A DNA stretch of 40,488 nucleotides from contig JABABV010000003.1 of NCBI GenBank assembly GCA_014238055.1, forward strand, positions 1 through 40,488, written 5' to 3'. Source of the DNA: Mycoplasmatales bacterium (GTDB taxonomy: Bacteria; Bacillota_I; Bacilli_A; Mycoplasmatales; JABABV01). Position numbers and translations under genes: made by a program. Each line of letters starts with the position of its first letter. Position 1 is the stretch's first letter. A model generated the notes under the pieces. It did not search any database. It was not told the origin of the DNA and was given only the letters and a program-made list of their open reading frames with translations. This document shows positions 20,238 through 30,569 of the stretch, piece by piece.

Positions 20238-20543
20238 ATGAAACAAGTATTATCAATAAAATTAAAATCATATGATGTACCTGAATTAGATTTAGCAGCA
20301 AAAAAAATTGTTGGTATAGCTAAAAAAACTGGTGCTTTAATTAGTGGACCAATTCCATTACCAGTTAAACGTGAAGTTTATACTATATTACGTTCAGTTC
20401 ATGTTAATAAAAAATCACGTGAACAGTTCGAAATGAGAACTCATAAACGTTTAATTAAAATTGAAAGCCCAAGTGCATCAACTATGGATTCATTACAACG
20501 TATTGAATTACCAAGTAATGTAGATATTGAAATCAAATTATAA
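20238..20543 (+). CDS. rpsJ: 30S ribosomal protein S10
   Basis: 101 residues with the typical IKLKSYD start and the SGPIPLP loop motif, followed by V[14 protein letters not shown]. S10 sits in the 30S head, and as NusE it also works in transcription antitermination. AAGGAG lies about 10 bases upstream. It heads the long ribosomal protein operon and is set off from rplC by 65 bases holding a weak terminator-like hairpin. Confidence 0.98.
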   Translation: MKQVLSIKLKSYDVPELDLAAKKIVGIAKKTGALISGPIPLPVKREVYTILRSVHVNKKSREQFEMRTHKRLIKIESPSASTMDSLQRIELPSNVDIEIKL

Positions 20544-20563
20544 AATAAAATAAAAGAATAATT

Positions 20564-20590
20564 ATATAAATAACAAATTTATATTTTTTT
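20564..20590 (+). terminator. Weak terminator-like hairpin between rpsJ and rplC
   Basis: An 8-bp stem ATATAAAT/ATTTATAT (20564-20571 and 20577-20584), 5-base loop, followed by six T. All pairs are A-T, so it would be unstable; it might attenuate rather than stop transcription, or be chance in AT-rich DNA. Confidence 0.35.
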
Positions 20591-20608
20591 ACTTTCAAGG
20601 AGGAAATT

Positions 20609-21316
20609 ATGAAAGGAATCTTAGGTCGCAAAATTGGCATGACACAAATCTTTGCCGAAAACGGACGCGCAATGCCAGCTACTGTTATTGAAGTTTTACC
20701 AAATACGGTACTACAAATTAAAACAGTTGCAAAAGATGGTTACGATGCTGTTCAATTAGGTGTTGAAGATCAAAAAGTTAGTCGTGTTAATAAGCCTGAT
20801 ATGGGTCGTTTCAAGAAAGCGTCTTCAAATCCTAAGCGCTTCGTCAAAGAAATTCGTAATTTTGATAGCGCAAATTTAACAGTTAATCAAGAAATAAAAG
20901 CAGATATTTTTACTGCAGGTGAACTAGTAGATGTTACTGGTGTGTCTAAAGGTAAAGGTTTCTCAGGTGCTATAAAGCGTCATAATTATTCAATTGGTCC
21001 AAAAGGTCATGGTTCAGGTTATCACCGTGGTGTTGGTTCAATGGGATCAATTATCAATCGTATATTTAAAGGTAAAGGAATGGCTGGACAAATGGGTAAT
21101 GCTCAAGTAACAGTTCAGAATTTGGAAGTTATAAAAATTGATAGTGCGCATAACGCAATATTAGTTAAAGGTTCAATTCCGGGACCAAATAAAAGTTTTG
21201 TGATTATAAAAGATACAGCGAAGAATAATAAAGTGAAAACTTTACCAGCTCGCGAACTAGTTAACTATGCTAAAACAGACACAACCAAAAATAACGATTC
21301 AAAAAACGAAGCGTAA
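20609..21316 (+). CDS. rplC: 50S ribosomal protein L3
   Basis: 235 residues, starting [15 protein letters not shown], the L3 signature. The central G-x-S-K-G-K-G-F-x-G extension, which reaches toward the peptidyl transferase centre, is present, as are [17 protein letters not shown] and GKGMAGQMG. The Lys- and Asn-rich tail beyond about residue 215 is longer than in many bacteria. GGAGG lies upstream of the start. It helps nucleate 50S assembly. Confidence 0.98.
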   Translation: MKGILGRKIGMTQIFAENGRAMPATVIEVLPNTVLQIKTVAKDGYDAVQLGVEDQKVSRVNKPDMGRFKKASSNPKRFVKEIRNFDSANLTVNQEIKADIFTAGELVDVTGVSKGKGFSGAIKRHNYSIGPKGHGSGYHRGVGSMGSIINRIFKGKGMAGQMGNAQVTVQNLEVIKIDSAHNAILVKGSIPGPNKSFVIIKDTAKNNKVKTLPARELVNYAKTDTTKNNDSKNEA

Positions 21317-21331
21317 GTCAAGGAGTTAAAT

Positions 21332-21958
21332 ATGAAAATTAGTGTATTAAATGCCCAAGGCATCAAAACTAAAGATATCGAACTAAATGATAATGTTTTT
21401 GGAATTAAACCAAACAAACAAGCAATGTTTGATAGTGTATTAGCATACAACGCAAGTCTTAGACAAGGAACTCACAAAACAAAAACTCGTGCGGAAGTAT
21501 CTGGTGGAGGTAGAAAGCCTTGACGTCAAAAAGGTACAGGACGTGCTCGTGCTGGTTCAAATAGGTCACCTATTTGAGTAGGTGGAGGGGTAACTTTCGG
21601 ACCTAACACAGAACGTAACTACACATTACACGTAAATAAAAAAGTGCGTAAATTAGCACTTCGTTCAGCTCTATCAGTTAAAGCGGAAAGTAAAGCTTTA
21701 TTAGTAGTAGATAAATTATCATTTAAAAAACCATCTACAAAATTATTTGTAAGTTTATTAAAAGATTTAAAACTAACTGATAAAAAAACTTTATTAATCG
21801 TTGATAAAATGGATGAAAATGTTTTAAAATCAGGACGTAACATTGAAAGAATCTTAATTTTAGATGTTTTACATGTAAACGTAAGTAACATTTTAAACTA
21901 TCCAAATATTATCATGACTGAAAAAGCAGTAAAACATTTCGGGGAGGCGCTTAAATAA
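21332..21958 (+). CDS. rplD: 50S ribosomal protein L4
   Basis: 208 residues when TGA codons in the conserved [12 protein letters not shown] and the following P-I-W-V-G-G-G segment are read as Trp. L4 has a globular domain on the subunit surface and a loop lining the exit tunnel. In some bacteria it represses its own operon; the structured leader upstream of rpsJ makes that worth testing here. AAGGAG precedes the start. The stop overlaps the rplW start (TAATG). Confidence 0.97.
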
Positions 21959-22251
21959 TGAATATCAATGATGTAATTAAACGCCCAATATTAACTGAAA
22001 AATCTTATGCAAACATCGCTAATAATGTTTATACATTTGAAGTAGATCGTCGTGCAACTAGAATTCAAGTTAAACAAACATTAGAACAAATCTTTCAAGT
22101 TAAAGTTGAAAAAGTAAATATTATTAATGTTAAACCAAAAGAAAAACGCATGGGACGTTTCGTTGGTAAAACTCGTAATATTAAAAAAGCAATTGTAACT
22201 CTTAAAGAAGGTAGTCAAATTAACTTATTCCCAGAAGAAGCAACTAAATAA
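21958..22251 (+). CDS. rplW: 50S ribosomal protein L23
   Basis: 97 residues with the family motifs [10 protein letters not shown] near the start and Y-T-F-E-V-D, and the basic K-x-K-R-M-G-R segment. L23 lies at the tunnel exit and docks trigger factor and SRP. Its ATG overlaps the rplD stop by one base, and the AGGAG-like GGGGAGG inside rplD serves as ribosome binding site. Confidence 0.97.
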   Translation: MNINDVIKRPILTEKSYANIANNVYTFEVDRRATRIQVKQTLEQIFQVKVEKVNIINVKPKEKRMGRFVGKTRNIKKAIVTLKEGSQINLFPEEATK

Positions 22252-22265
22252 TAAGGAGGTCAACA

Positions 22266-23111
22266 ATGGCTATTCGTAAACTAAAACCAAATACTAACGC
22301 CCAACGTGGGATGTCAGTAATTGATTATAAAAAAGTATTAACTACGGGTAATAATCCAGTTAAATCATTAACTATTAAATTAGCTAAAACAGCTGGACGT
22401 AATTTCCAAGGTAAAATAACTACTCGCCATAAAGGTGGAGGACATAAACGTTTATATCGTATAATCGATTTCAAACGTAATAAAGATAACATCGTAGCAA
22501 ACGTTGCCACAATTGAATACGATCCAAATCGTAGTGCAAACATCGCCTTATTAAATTATGTTGATGGTGAAAAACGTTATATTTTAGCTCCTGAAGGACT
22601 AAAAGTTGGAGACCGATTAGTTTCTGGAAATGATGTAGATATCAAAGTTGGGAATGCATTACCATTAAGTAATATTCCTGAAGGTTCATTTATTCATAAC
22701 GTTGAACTAACACCAGGATCAGGAGCTCAAATGGCTCGTTCTGCTGGAGCAAGCGTTCAATTGTTAGGTAAAGATGATGATGGTAAATACGTAACTCTAA
22801 AATTAACATCTGGAGAAGTTCGTAAAGTTTTAAGTAACGGACGCGCTACTATCGGACAAGTTGGTAATGGAGATTGAAACTTAGTAAACATTGGTAAAGC
22901 GGGACGTAATCGTCACCGTGGAATCCGTCCAACAGTTCGTGGTTCTGTAATGAACCCGAATGACCATCCACATGGTGGGGGAGAAGGACGTACAGGAATC
23001 GGGAGACCAGCACCTTTAACACCGTGAGGTAAAAAAGCATTAGGTGTTAAAACACGTAATAAGAAAAAACATTCTTCTAAATTAATTATCAGAAGAATTA
23101 ATGATCGCTAG
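22266..23111 (+). CDS. rplB: 50S ribosomal protein L2
   Basis: 281 residues, normal for L2, which supports subunit association and the peptidyl transferase centre. The basic G-G-G-H-K-R motif comes near residue 60. The C-terminal M-N-P[11 protein letters not shown] motif holds the conserved histidine implicated in activity. Two TGA codons (in the G-D-W-N and T-P-W-G-K motifs) are Trp and conserved in the family, good proof of the code. AAGGAGGT precedes the start. Confidence 0.98.
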
Positions 23112-23122
23112 GAGGCTTAATT

Positions 23123-23395
23123 ATGGCAAGATCAATTAGTAAAGGTCCTTTTGTCGATGGCCACTTAATGAAAAAAGTGGAAGTTGCTAAAGACAGTAAG
23201 AAAAAAACAATAATTAAAACTTGGTCACGTCGTTCAACAATTTTTCCTCAATTTGTAGGTTTAACTTTTGGGGTACACAACGGAAAAGAGCATATCTCAG
23301 TTTATGTAACTGAAGATATGGTCGGGCATAAACTTGGTGAATTTGCACCAACTCGTCGCTATACAGGACATGGCGCAGATAAAAAAAGTAAGTAG
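23123..23395 (+). CDS. rpsS: 30S ribosomal protein S19
   Basis: 90 residues: [11 protein letters not shown] start, then [12 protein letters not shown] and [11 protein letters not shown]19 pairs with S13 in the 30S head and touches the A-site region. Here the conserved Trp is coded by TGG, showing that both codons are used. The ribosome binding site AGGAGG overlaps the rplB stop. Confidence 0.98.
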   Translation: MARSISKGPFVDGHLMKKVEVAKDSKKKTIIKTWSRRSTIFPQFVGLTFGVHNGKEHISVYVTEDMVGHKLGEFAPTRRYTGHGADKKSK

Positions 23396-23405
23396 GTAAG
23401 TGTTA

Positions 23406-23750
23406 ATGAAACTTGCTACAGCTGAAATTAAAACAATCCGAGTTGCCCCTCGTAAAGTCCGCCTAGTTGTTGATCTGATTCGTAACCAAAATATCGCTAA
23501 CGCTTTAGATGTTTTAAATAACACTAATAAAAAAGCGACACCAGTAATTATTAAATTATTAAACTCAGCTATCGCCAATGCCACAAACAATGATGGTATG
23601 GATGCTGAAAAATTATACGTAAAAGATATCCAAGTAAATGAAGGTCCAACGTTAAAACGTTTCCGCCCTCGTGCTCATGGACGTGCTTTTGAAATATTAA
23701 AAAGAACAAGTCACATTAAAATCGCATTAGCTGAAAGAGGAGGTAATTAA
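23406..23750 (+). CDS. rplV: 50S ribosomal protein L22
   Basis: 114 residues with the signature [10 protein letters not shown] near the N-terminus and the C-terminal beta-hairpin G-P[13 protein letters not shown] that lines the exit tunnel near macrolide sites. A GTG lies in frame at 23400, but ATG 23406 has AGGT at a better distance (8 bases) and gives the usual N-terminus. Confidence 0.96.
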   Translation: MKLATAEIKTIRVAPRKVRLVVDLIRNQNIANALDVLNNTNKKATPVIIKLLNSAIANATNNDGMDAEKLYVKDIQVNEGPTLKRFRPRAHGRAFEILKRTSHIKIALAERGGN

Positions 23751-23751
23751 T

Positions 23752-24417
23752 ATGGGACAAAAAGTTAATCCACATGGTCTTAGAGTCGGAATTAATAAAG
23801 ATTGAGATTCAAAATGAATGTCTTCTAAAAAAGATTTTGCTCGTAACTTACATCTTGATATTAAAGTTCGTGAATATATCATTAACAATTACTCTCGCTC
23901 ATTAATGATTGACCGCGTTCTAATCGAACACGTAAAAGAAGGATTAAAACTTTACGTTTACACTGCTAAACCAGCCGCTTTAATTGGCGCAAATGGAGCA
24001 AATGCTAAATCGTTAATCGTTGAAATCCAAAAAGCTTTAAAAGATCGTCATTTAAAACTTTTAATTGAAGCTCGTGAAATTAAAAAACCAGAAATGAATG
24101 CTCAATTAGTTGCTAATGATATTGCAATCCAAATTGAAAATCGTGCATCATTTAGAATTGCTCAAAAATTAGTAATTCGTAAAGCGATGCGTGCTGGAGC
24201 TAAAGGAATTAAAACTTTAGTTTCTGGTCGTTTAGGTGGAGTAGAAATGGCTCGTTCAGAAGGTTATTCTGAAGGAACAGTGCCATTACATACTTTAAGA
24301 CAAAACATTAATTATGCTACTGCTAATGCTCATACTCAGTATGGAATCATTGGGGTTAAAGTATGAATCTCAACTGGAGAAATATTATCGAAAGATAAAA
24401 CAGGAGGGATTAAGTAA
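23752..24417 (+). CDS. rpsC: 30S ribosomal protein S3
   Basis: 221 residues. It starts [14 protein letters not shown], followed by D-W-D-S-K-W with both Trp as TGA. The KH domain (I-G-A-N-G-A as the GxxG region) lies around residues 80-85. S3 forms part of the mRNA entry channel with S4 and S5. AGGAGG is inside the end of rplV, one base before this gene. Confidence 0.97.
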
Positions 24418-24419
24418 TT

Positions 24420-24833
24420 ATGTTAATGCCAAAAAGAACTAAATATCGTCGTCCTCACCGTGTGAGCTACGAAGGTAAAGCTAAAGGTGGAACTCAAGTT
24501 TCTCATGGAGAATATGGATTGCAAGCTTTAGAAGGTGCTTGAATAAGTGCCCGTCAAATTGAATCTGCCCGTATTGCGATGACTCGTTATATGAAACGTG
24601 GAGGAAAAGTTTGAATTAAAATTTTCCCACACATGGCGAAAACTAAAAAACCATTAGAAGTACGAATGGGATCAGGGAAAGGTTCTCCTGAAGAATGAGT
24701 GGCAGTAGTTAAAGCTAAAGTAATTATGTTTGAAGTTGCTGAAGTTAGTGAAGAAGTTGCTCGCGAGGCTCTACGCCTAGCACAACATAAACTACCAATC
24801 AAAACCAAATTCGTTAAAAGAGGTGAAGAATAA
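24420..24833 (+). CDS. rplP: 50S ribosomal protein L16
   Basis: 137 residues, starting [14 protein letters not shown], with [15 protein letters not shown], which contacts the A-site tRNA elbow, and the E-V-R-M-G-S-G-K-G motif. Several TGA codons are Trp. AGGAGGG sits within the rpsC end, about 12 bases before the ATG, longer than usual. The stop overlaps the rpmC start (TAATG). Confidence 0.97.
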
Positions 24834-25036
24834 TGGCTAATATTAAAGACATGCGTTCAAAATCAAATGCTGAACTTATGAAAATGGTAAATGATTTAAA
24901 AGCTGAATTATTCACTTTAAGATTTCAAGCGGCAACGGGGCAATTAGAAAAACCTCACCGTATGAAATTAATCAAAAAAGAAATTGCTCGCGCAAAAACA
25001 GTAATCAATGATCAGAAAAATAAGGAGGCTAAATAA
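24833..25036 (+). CDS. rpmC: 50S ribosomal protein L29
   Basis: 67 residues, an all-helical protein near the tunnel exit beside L23. Motifs D-M-R-S-K-S-x-A-E-L and the central L-F[11 protein letters not shown] fit the family. It overlaps its neighbours by one base on both sides (TAATG), with the ribosome binding sites inside the preceding genes. Confidence 0.97.
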   Translation: MANIKDMRSKSNAELMKMVNDLKAELFTLRFQAATGQLEKPHRMKLIKKEIARAKTVINDQKNKEAK

Positions 25037-25293
25037 TGACACGTAATTCACGTCGTACATTAACTGGTAATGTAGTGTCTAACAAAAATGATAAGACAAT
25101 TACAGTATTAGTAGAGACTTATAAAAACCATCCTCTTTATAAAAAACGTGTAAAATATTCTAAAAAATTTGCTGCCCAAGATGATAACAATATTGCTAAT
25201 GTAGGAGATCGTGTAACTATTATGGAAACACGCCCATTATCAGCTACTAAATGTTTTCGTCTAATCAAAGTTCTTAAGAAGTCAGAGGAGTAG
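25036..25293 (+). CDS. rpsQ: 30S ribosomal protein S17
   Basis: 85 residues with the OB-fold sequence G[13 protein letters not shown], [11 protein letters not shown] and [10 protein letters not shown]17 is an early 16S rRNA binder on the 30S body. AAGGAGG lies in the end of rpmC, and the start overlaps the rpmC stop. Confidence 0.97.
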   Translation: MTRNSRRTLTGNVVSNKNDKTITVLVETYKNHPLYKKRVKYSKKFAAQDDNNIANVGDRVTIMETRPLSATKCFRLIKVLKKSEE

Positions 25294-25302
25294 TGATTAG
25301 TA

Positions 25303-25671
25303 ATGTTACAAACAGAAAGTCGTCTTAAAGTTGCAGATAATAGTGGTGCTCAAGAAGTACTTGTTATTCATAACTTAGGTGGATCAGTAGTAAAATTCAG
25401 TGGAGTTACTGACGTAGTCGTAGTCACTGTAAAAAAAGCATTAGCAAATAGTAATGTCAAAAAAGGGCAAATTTTTAAAGGTGTAATCGTACGTACTAAA
25501 AAAGGTATTAATCGTAAAGATGGTTCTTATATCCGTTTTGACGATAATGCACTTGTGTTAATTAAAGATGATAAAACTCCAGTTGGAACACGTATTTTTG
25601 GGCCCGTAGCTCGTGAATTACGTGAAGCTGGATACAATAAAATCGTTTCATTAGCACCAGAAGTATTGTAA
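25303..25671 (+). CDS. rplN: 50S ribosomal protein L14
   Basis: 122 residues, exactly the usual length. It starts M-L-Q-x-E-S-R-L-x-V-A-D-N-S-G-A, contains [20 protein letters not shown], and ends in I-V-S-L-A-P-E-V-L. It lies at the subunit interface, contacts 16S helix 14 and is the binding site of RsfS. GAGGAG is in the end of rpsQ. Confidence 0.98.
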   Translation: MLQTESRLKVADNSGAQEVLVIHNLGGSVVKFSGVTDVVVVTVKKALANSNVKKGQIFKGVIVRTKKGINRKDGSYIRFDDNALVLIKDDKTPVGTRIFGPVARELREAGYNKIVSLAPEVL

Positions 25672-25681
25672 GGAGGAAATT

Positions 25682-25996
25682 ATGAAAATCAAAAAAAACG
25701 ATAAAGTTAAAGTAATTTCCGGAAAAGACAAAGGTAAAACAGGAGTTGTTTTACGCGTAGAACGTAGTAAAGACCGCGTTCTAGTCGAGGGAATTAACGT
25801 TGCTAAAAAACATTTAAAGCCAACTCAATCAAACCCAGATGGCGGAATTGTTAAACAAGAAGCATTTATTCATGTTTCAAACGTAGCATTAGTAATTGGA
25901 AAAGCTAAAAATGAAGAGATTACTAAAATCGGTTATAAAACAGTTGATAATAAAAAAGTTCGTTATGCTAAAAAAACTAATGAAGTTTTAAAGTAA
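25682..25996 (+). CDS. rplX: 50S ribosomal protein L24
   Basis: 104 residues with the KOW motif [11 protein letters not shown] near residues 11-21 and [14 protein letters not shown]24 starts 50S assembly and sits by the tunnel exit. AAGGAGG is directly upstream. Confidence 0.97.
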   Translation: MKIKKNDKVKVISGKDKGKTGVVLRVERSKDRVLVEGINVAKKHLKPTQSNPDGGIVKQEAFIHVSNVALVIGKAKNEEITKIGYKTVDNKKVRYAKKTNEVLK

Positions 25997-26009
25997 GGAG
26001 ATTTATTTT

Positions 26010-26567
26010 ATGGCAAACATTCGTTTAAAGACTAAATACAATACAGAAGTCAAACCAGCATTACAAACAAAATTCAACTATAACTCAACTATGCAAATTC
26101 CAAAAATTACTAAAATTATTATTAATATGGGTGTAGGTAGAGCAGCAACTAATAAGAAATTATTAGATGATGCCGTAAACGAACTAACATTAATTACAGG
26201 TCAAAAACCTTTAATTACAACATCTAAAAAATCAATCGCAGCTTTTAAATTACGTGAAGGTCAACCAATCGGTGCCAAAGTAAGTTTAAGAGGAGCGCGT
26301 ATGTACGATTTCTTAGATAAATTAATTACGATCGTAATTCCAAGAATTCGTGATTTCCGCGGATTAAACAGAAAATCTTTTGATGGTCATGGAAACTACA
26401 CTTTCGGGATAAAAGAACAAATCATTTTTCCTGAAATAGACTATGATAAAGTAAATAAATTACGTGGTATGGATATCACAATTGTAACTGATGCAAAAAA
26501 CAACAACGAAGCTCGTGAACTATTATTGTTAATGGGTTTCCCATTCAAGAAAATAGTTAAGGAGTAA
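26010..26567 (+). CDS. rplE: 50S ribosomal protein L5
   Basis: 185 residues: the N-terminal [14 protein letters not shown] motif, G-Q-K-P-L-I-T-x-S-K-K-S-I-A-x-F-K-L-R-E-G and R-I-R-D-F-R-G-L. L5 binds 5S rRNA and the P-site tRNA, together with L18 encoded further on. AAGGAG precedes the start. Confidence 0.98.
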   Translation: MANIRLKTKYNTEVKPALQTKFNYNSTMQIPKITKIIINMGVGRAATNKKLLDDAVNELTLITGQKPLITTSKKSIAAFKLREGQPIGAKVSLRGARMYDFLDKLITIVIPRIRDFRGLNRKSFDGHGNYTFGIKEQIIFPEIDYDKVNKLRGMDITIVTDAKNNNEARELLLLMGFPFKKIVKE

Positions 26568-26573
26568 AATCTT

Positions 26574-26759
26574 ATGGCAAGAAAATCAATTATAAATAAG
26601 CAACAACGAACACCAAAGTTTTCGACACGAGCTTATACACGTTGTGAACGTTGTGGTAGACCGCATTCAGTAATCCGTAAATTTAAATTATGCCGTATAT
26701 GTTTCCGAAACTTGGCATATAAAGGACAAATACCAGGAGTTAAAAAATCTTCATGATAG
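26574..26759 (+). CDS. rpsN: 30S ribosomal protein S14, zinc type
   Basis: 61 residues, the short zinc-binding form: C24-x2-C27 and C40-x2-C43 make a complete zinc ribbon. The true stop is TAG at 26757; the TGA just before it is the conserved C-terminal Trp. S14 is in the 30S head. With an intact C4 motif it depends on zinc; no alternative S14 is seen in the window. The weak site AAGGAG lies in the rplE end. Confidence 0.98.
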
Positions 26760-26777
26760 ACCTAGGGAGGCAATATT

Positions 26778-27173
26778 ATGGTTATGACAGATACAATCGC
26801 TGACATGCTAACTAGAATCAGAAATGCTAACCAACGTCGTTTAGCAACATTAGCAATGCCAGTTTCAAAAATAAAAGTTCAAATAGCAGAAATTTTAAAA
26901 AGTGAAGGTTTCATCGTTGATTATTCATTAAGCGGTGAAGGCGTTAAAAGTGCTTTAGATATTGAACTAAAGTACAAAGGAAAAACACGTGTAATTACAG
27001 GGATTAAGAGAATTTCAAAACCAGGACTTAGAGTTTATGCGCAAGCAGGAAACTTACCAAAAGTATTAAATGGTTTTGGAGTTGCTATTATTTCAACATC
27101 GAAAGGAATTATGACTGACAAAAAAGCTCGCTTAGACAATCTAGGTGGCGAAGTGTTAGCATATGTGTGATAA
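26778..27173 (+). CDS. rpsH: 30S ribosomal protein S8
   Basis: 131 residues, starting [17 protein letters not shown], with the C-terminal [12 protein letters not shown] family motif and the ending Y-V-W, the Trp being TGA before TAA. S8 organises the central domain of 16S rRNA. GGGAGG lies 10 bases before the ATG. Confidence 0.98.
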
Positions 27174-27176
27174 TTT

Positions 27177-27716
27177 ATGTCAAGAATTGGAAATCGTAAA
27201 TTAACATTACCAACTGATGTAACTATCAACATCGATGGGAAAAATATTACAGTTACTGGTCCAAAAGGTAGTTTAAAATTAACTACACCGAATTTAATTC
27301 AAGTTAAAGCTGAAGGAAATATCGTGGAAACAGTACGTAAAAATGAAATAAAATCTACTAAACAATTACATGGAACAATTAATTCATTAATTAATAATAT
27401 GATCATTGGTGTTAATAAAGGATACCAAAAAGTATTAGAAATTAATGGTGTTGGGTATCGTGCTGCCGTTAAAGGGAGCAACGTTGAATTAAGCGTTGGA
27501 TATTCACATATCGTTATTTTACCAATTCCTGAAGGTGTTAAAGTAGAAGCGCCAACTAATACTAAGTTAGTAGTTTCAGGAATCGATAAACAAAAAGTTG
27601 GAGAACTAGCTGCTAAAATTAGAGCAGTTCGTAAACCTGAACCTTATAAAGGTAAAGGAATTAAATATCAAGAAGAACATATAATTCGTAAGGAAGGAAA
27701 ATCAGCTGGTAAATAG
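27177..27716 (+). CDS. rplF: 50S ribosomal protein L6
   Basis: 179 residues: M-S-R-I-G-N-R-K-L start, V-T-G-P-K-G-S-L and the C-terminal R-K-P-E-P-Y-K-G-K-G-I-K-Y motif. L6 lies by the sarcin-ricin loop where the GTPase factors bind. It begins only 3 bases after the rpsH stop and has no evident Shine-Dalgarno sequence, so coupling is likely. Confidence 0.98.
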   Translation: MSRIGNRKLTLPTDVTINIDGKNITVTGPKGSLKLTTPNLIQVKAEGNIVETVRKNEIKSTKQLHGTINSLINNMIIGVNKGYQKVLEINGVGYRAAVKGSNVELSVGYSHIVILPIPEGVKVEAPTNTKLVVSGIDKQKVGELAAKIRAVRKPEPYKGKGIKYQEEHIIRKEGKSAGK

Positions 27717-27731
27717 TTGAGGTGTAAATAT

Positions 27732-28085
27732 ATGAACAAAATTAATAAAAAAACACATTCAAGACAAGTGCGTCATTTTCGCATTCGTAATAAAATTTCC
27801 GGAACTCATGATATTCCACGTTTAAATGTTTTTAAATCAAATAAACATATTCATGTTCAATTAATTGATGATATTTCTAAAACAACTTTAGCAAGTGCAA
27901 CTACTTTAACTCATGAAGGTGCTCGTTGTAATGTAGAATGAGCTGCTGTTATTGGTAAAGAAATTGCTCAAAAAGCAACTAAAGCTAAGATCGATCAAGT
28001 TGTTTTCGATCGTGGTGGATATAAATATCATGGTGTAGTAAAAGCGTTAGCTGATGCTGCTCGTGAAAACGGACTTAAATTTTAG
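27732..28085 (+). CDS. rplR: 50S ribosomal protein L18
   Basis: 117 residues when TGA 27939-27941 is read as Trp. [14 protein letters not shown]-x-V-F-K-S-N-K-H-I, and the C-terminal [12 protein letters not shown] fit the family. L18 binds 5S rRNA with L5. ATG 27732 is chosen because GAGGTG lies 7 bases upstream, in preference to the in-frame TTG at 27717. Confidence 0.97.
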
Positions 28086-28102
28086 AAAGCGAGGAGTCAA
28101 AT

Positions 28103-28750
28103 ATGGAAAACACAAACAAAGCAAACGAAATTAAAAAGGCTGATGCTCCAACTACTCCTCAAGTAGTTGAGGAGAAAGTTGCTTCTAAGGAAACAGCTCC
28201 AGCTACAAAAAAACCACAACAACGTAATAATAAACGTGGTGGTAAAAAATTCAATCGTCGTCGTAAAGATGATGGATTTTCAGAAACAGTTGTTAAAATT
28301 AATCGTGTAACTAAAGTTACTAAAGGTGGACGTCGTTTCCGCTTCAGCGCTCTAGTAGTTGTTGGAGATAAAAAAGGACAAATTGGTTTTGCTACTGGTA
28401 AAGCTAATGAAGTGCCTGATGCAATTAAAAAAGCAATCAAAGAAGCGAAAAATAACTTAGTAACTTTAACAATTAATAAAAACAAAACTATCGCTCATCA
28501 AACTATCGGTGTTTTCGGAGCTGGACGTATTTTATTAAAACCAGCCCCAGAAGGTACTGGAGTTATCGCTGGTGGACCAGTACGTATCGTACTAGAACTA
28601 TCAGGAATTAAGAATGTTTACGCCAAATCACTTGGAACTAATACACCAATTAATATGGTAAGAGCAACATTTGAAGGTCTTAAAAGTATTCGCGATGCTA
28701 AAACATTCGCTGAATTACGTGATAAGACTGTTGCTGAAATTTTAGGTTAA
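28103..28750 (+). CDS. rpsE: 30S ribosomal protein S5 with long N-terminal extension
   Basis: 215 residues, about 50 more than a typical S5. The first ~55 residues are a low-complexity extension, first acidic and Pro/Ala/Thr-rich, then a basic patch ([15 protein letters not shown]). The S5 core starts at [16 protein letters not shown] and has the G-x-G-x-I-A-G-G-P-V-R motif. S5 shapes the mRNA entry site and affects fidelity. GCGAGGAG is upstream. rplO follows after 14 bases, so rpmD (L30) is missing from its usual place. Confidence 0.97.
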   Translation: MENTNKANEIKKADAPTTPQVVEEKVASKETAPATKKPQQRNNKRGGKKFNRRRKDDGFSETVVKINRVTKVTKGGRRFRFSALVVVGDKKGQIGFATGKANEVPDAIKKAIKEAKNNLVTLTINKNKTIAHQTIGVFGAGRILLKPAPEGTGVIAGGPVRIVLELSGIKNVYAKSLGTNTPINMVRATFEGLKSIRDAKTFAELRDKTVAEILG

Positions 28751-28764
28751 GGAGGTAAATTAAT

Positions 28765-29208
28765 ATGGAATTACATAATTTAAGCGCCACTAAAGGTGCG
28801 CGTAAAGACAAAACTCGTAAAGGCCGTGGGATTTCTGCTGGTAAAGGTAAAACTGCTGGTAGAGGGACTAAAGGTCAAAAAGCTCGTAGTGGTGGAGGAG
28901 TAAGACCAGGTTTCGAAGGTGGACAATTACCATTGTACCGTCGTATTCCGAAACGCGGATTTACTAACTTTACTCGTAAAGAATATGCAATTGTTAACTT
29001 AACAGTTCTAAATGATACATTTAAAAATAATGATGAAATAAATCCAACAATTTTGAAGGAAAAAGGTATAATTAAAAAAGAGTATAACGGTATAAAAATT
29101 TTAGGTAATGGAACAATGACTAAAAAACTAAACATTACTGCTCATAAGTTTTCTAAAACAGCTAAGGCTGCAATTGAGAAAGCTGGAGGAAAAATCGAGG
29201 TGATCTAA
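28765..29208 (+). CDS. rplO: 50S ribosomal protein L15
   Basis: 147 residues, typical. The basic N-terminal half has [25 protein letters not shown] and R-P-G-F-E-G-G-Q[12 protein letters not shown]. It threads into 23S rRNA late in assembly. AAGGAGG is upstream. Its last codons contain the ribosome binding site of secY. Confidence 0.98.
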   Translation: MELHNLSATKGARKDKTRKGRGISAGKGKTAGRGTKGQKARSGGGVRPGFEGGQLPLYRRIPKRGFTNFTRKEYAIVNLTVLNDTFKNNDEINPTILKEKGIIKKEYNGIKILGNGTMTKKLNITAHKFSKTAKAAIEKAGGKIEVI

Positions 29209-30558
29209 TTGGTTGGCTACGTTAAAGAAGTTTTTAAGAATTTAAAACTAATTAAAAAAATTCTCTTCACTTTAGGAATTTTATTAGTATTTCGTCTGGG
29301 AGCATTTATTACTGTTCCAGGAGCTCATCTTTTAAATAATAGCAATCAAAATCAAAATAGTTTTATTGAACTATTAAATACATTAGGTGGAGGAGCGATT
29401 AAACGATTTTCAATCTTATCGCTCGGAGTATCCCCATATATTACAGCGTCAATCATCATTCAATTATTATCTTCTGATGTTGTCCCATATTTAACGCGCC
29501 TTTCTAAAGGTGGCGAAAAAGGACGTATTAAGATCGATAAAATTACTCGTTGAATCACACTTGGACTAGCAATAGTTCAAGGGGTGGCGTTGTCATTTGC
29601 CTTAACTCACAATTCTAGTTTTAGAATTGATGGGATTTTTGGCGAGAAAATATGATTAACATACGCATTTATAGTTATTACTCTTGCGGGTGGATCAATG
29701 TTTACTTTGTGAATGGCTGATCAAATAACTATTAAAGGTGTTGGAAACGGAGTTTCACTAATTATTTTTAGTGGAATCGTTGCTCAATTACCAGTTACTT
29801 TCAAAGGTGCTTTAGGTAATTATTACGATTCGACAGCAGCAAATCATTTATTGGGAATTTTAAAATTCGGTTCATACGCATTTTTATTCTTATTCTTGAT
29901 TTTCTTAATTGGTTTCGTATATCAATCAGAGCGTCATATTCCAATTCAACAAACAGGAAAAGGATTAAACTTAAACCATGATAAAGTTCCGTATTTACCA
30001 ATTAAAGTAAATTCGGCTGGGGTAATACCAGTTATTTTCGCTTCATCAATCTTGATGATTCCGTTAACCGTTTCGCAATTTTTCAATGGCTCTAGCCATG
30101 ATTTTGTAAACAACGCAAACTTTTTCATTCAAACTAATTTAAACTTTACGTCTTGATTAGGATTAGGTTTATATTCTTTATTAATTTTAACATTTACATT
30201 TTTCTATGCTCACGTAGTTATTAACTCGGAACAAATTTCAGAAAACTTTCAAAAATCTGGAACGTTTATTCCGGGAATTCGCCAAGGTAAAAATACACAA
30301 AAATATATTACTCGTTCAGTAACGATATTATCTATTTTTGGGGCGTTATTCTTAACTACGATTGCCGCACTACCATATTTACAAACTGCCTTATTTAGCG
30401 TGCCTCGTGTAGTTGCTATCGGAGGAACAGGAGTAATTATCGTAGTTGGGGTTGCTGTGGAAACAGTTAACCAAATCCGCGGTCGTTTAACTACAAGTAA
30501 ATATAGCAATATTAAAAAATTGCAAGAAAACGAAGCAATTGAACACAATATTTGATAA
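29209..30558 (+). CDS. secY: Preprotein translocase subunit SecY (TTG start)
   Basis: 449 residues when several TGA codons are read as Trp. SecY is the pore of the SecYEG channel, through which the island lipoproteins must pass. About ten hydrophobic segments are visible, with the early F-R-L-G-A-F-I-T-V-P-G motif, S-I-I-I-Q-L-L, and the plug/loop region G-V-G-N-G-V-S-L-I-I-F. TTG 29209 directly follows the rplO stop, and GAGGTGAT lies 5-6 bases before it, so TTG is the likely start. No ATG exists nearby in frame at the right place. Confidence 0.95.
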
Positions 30559-30569
30559 GGTGATTATTC

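Noticed and set aside
23400-23405. GTG 23400 as the rplV start
   Set aside because: It is only 2 bases from the AGGT site, while ATG 23406 gives the normal L22 N-terminus.
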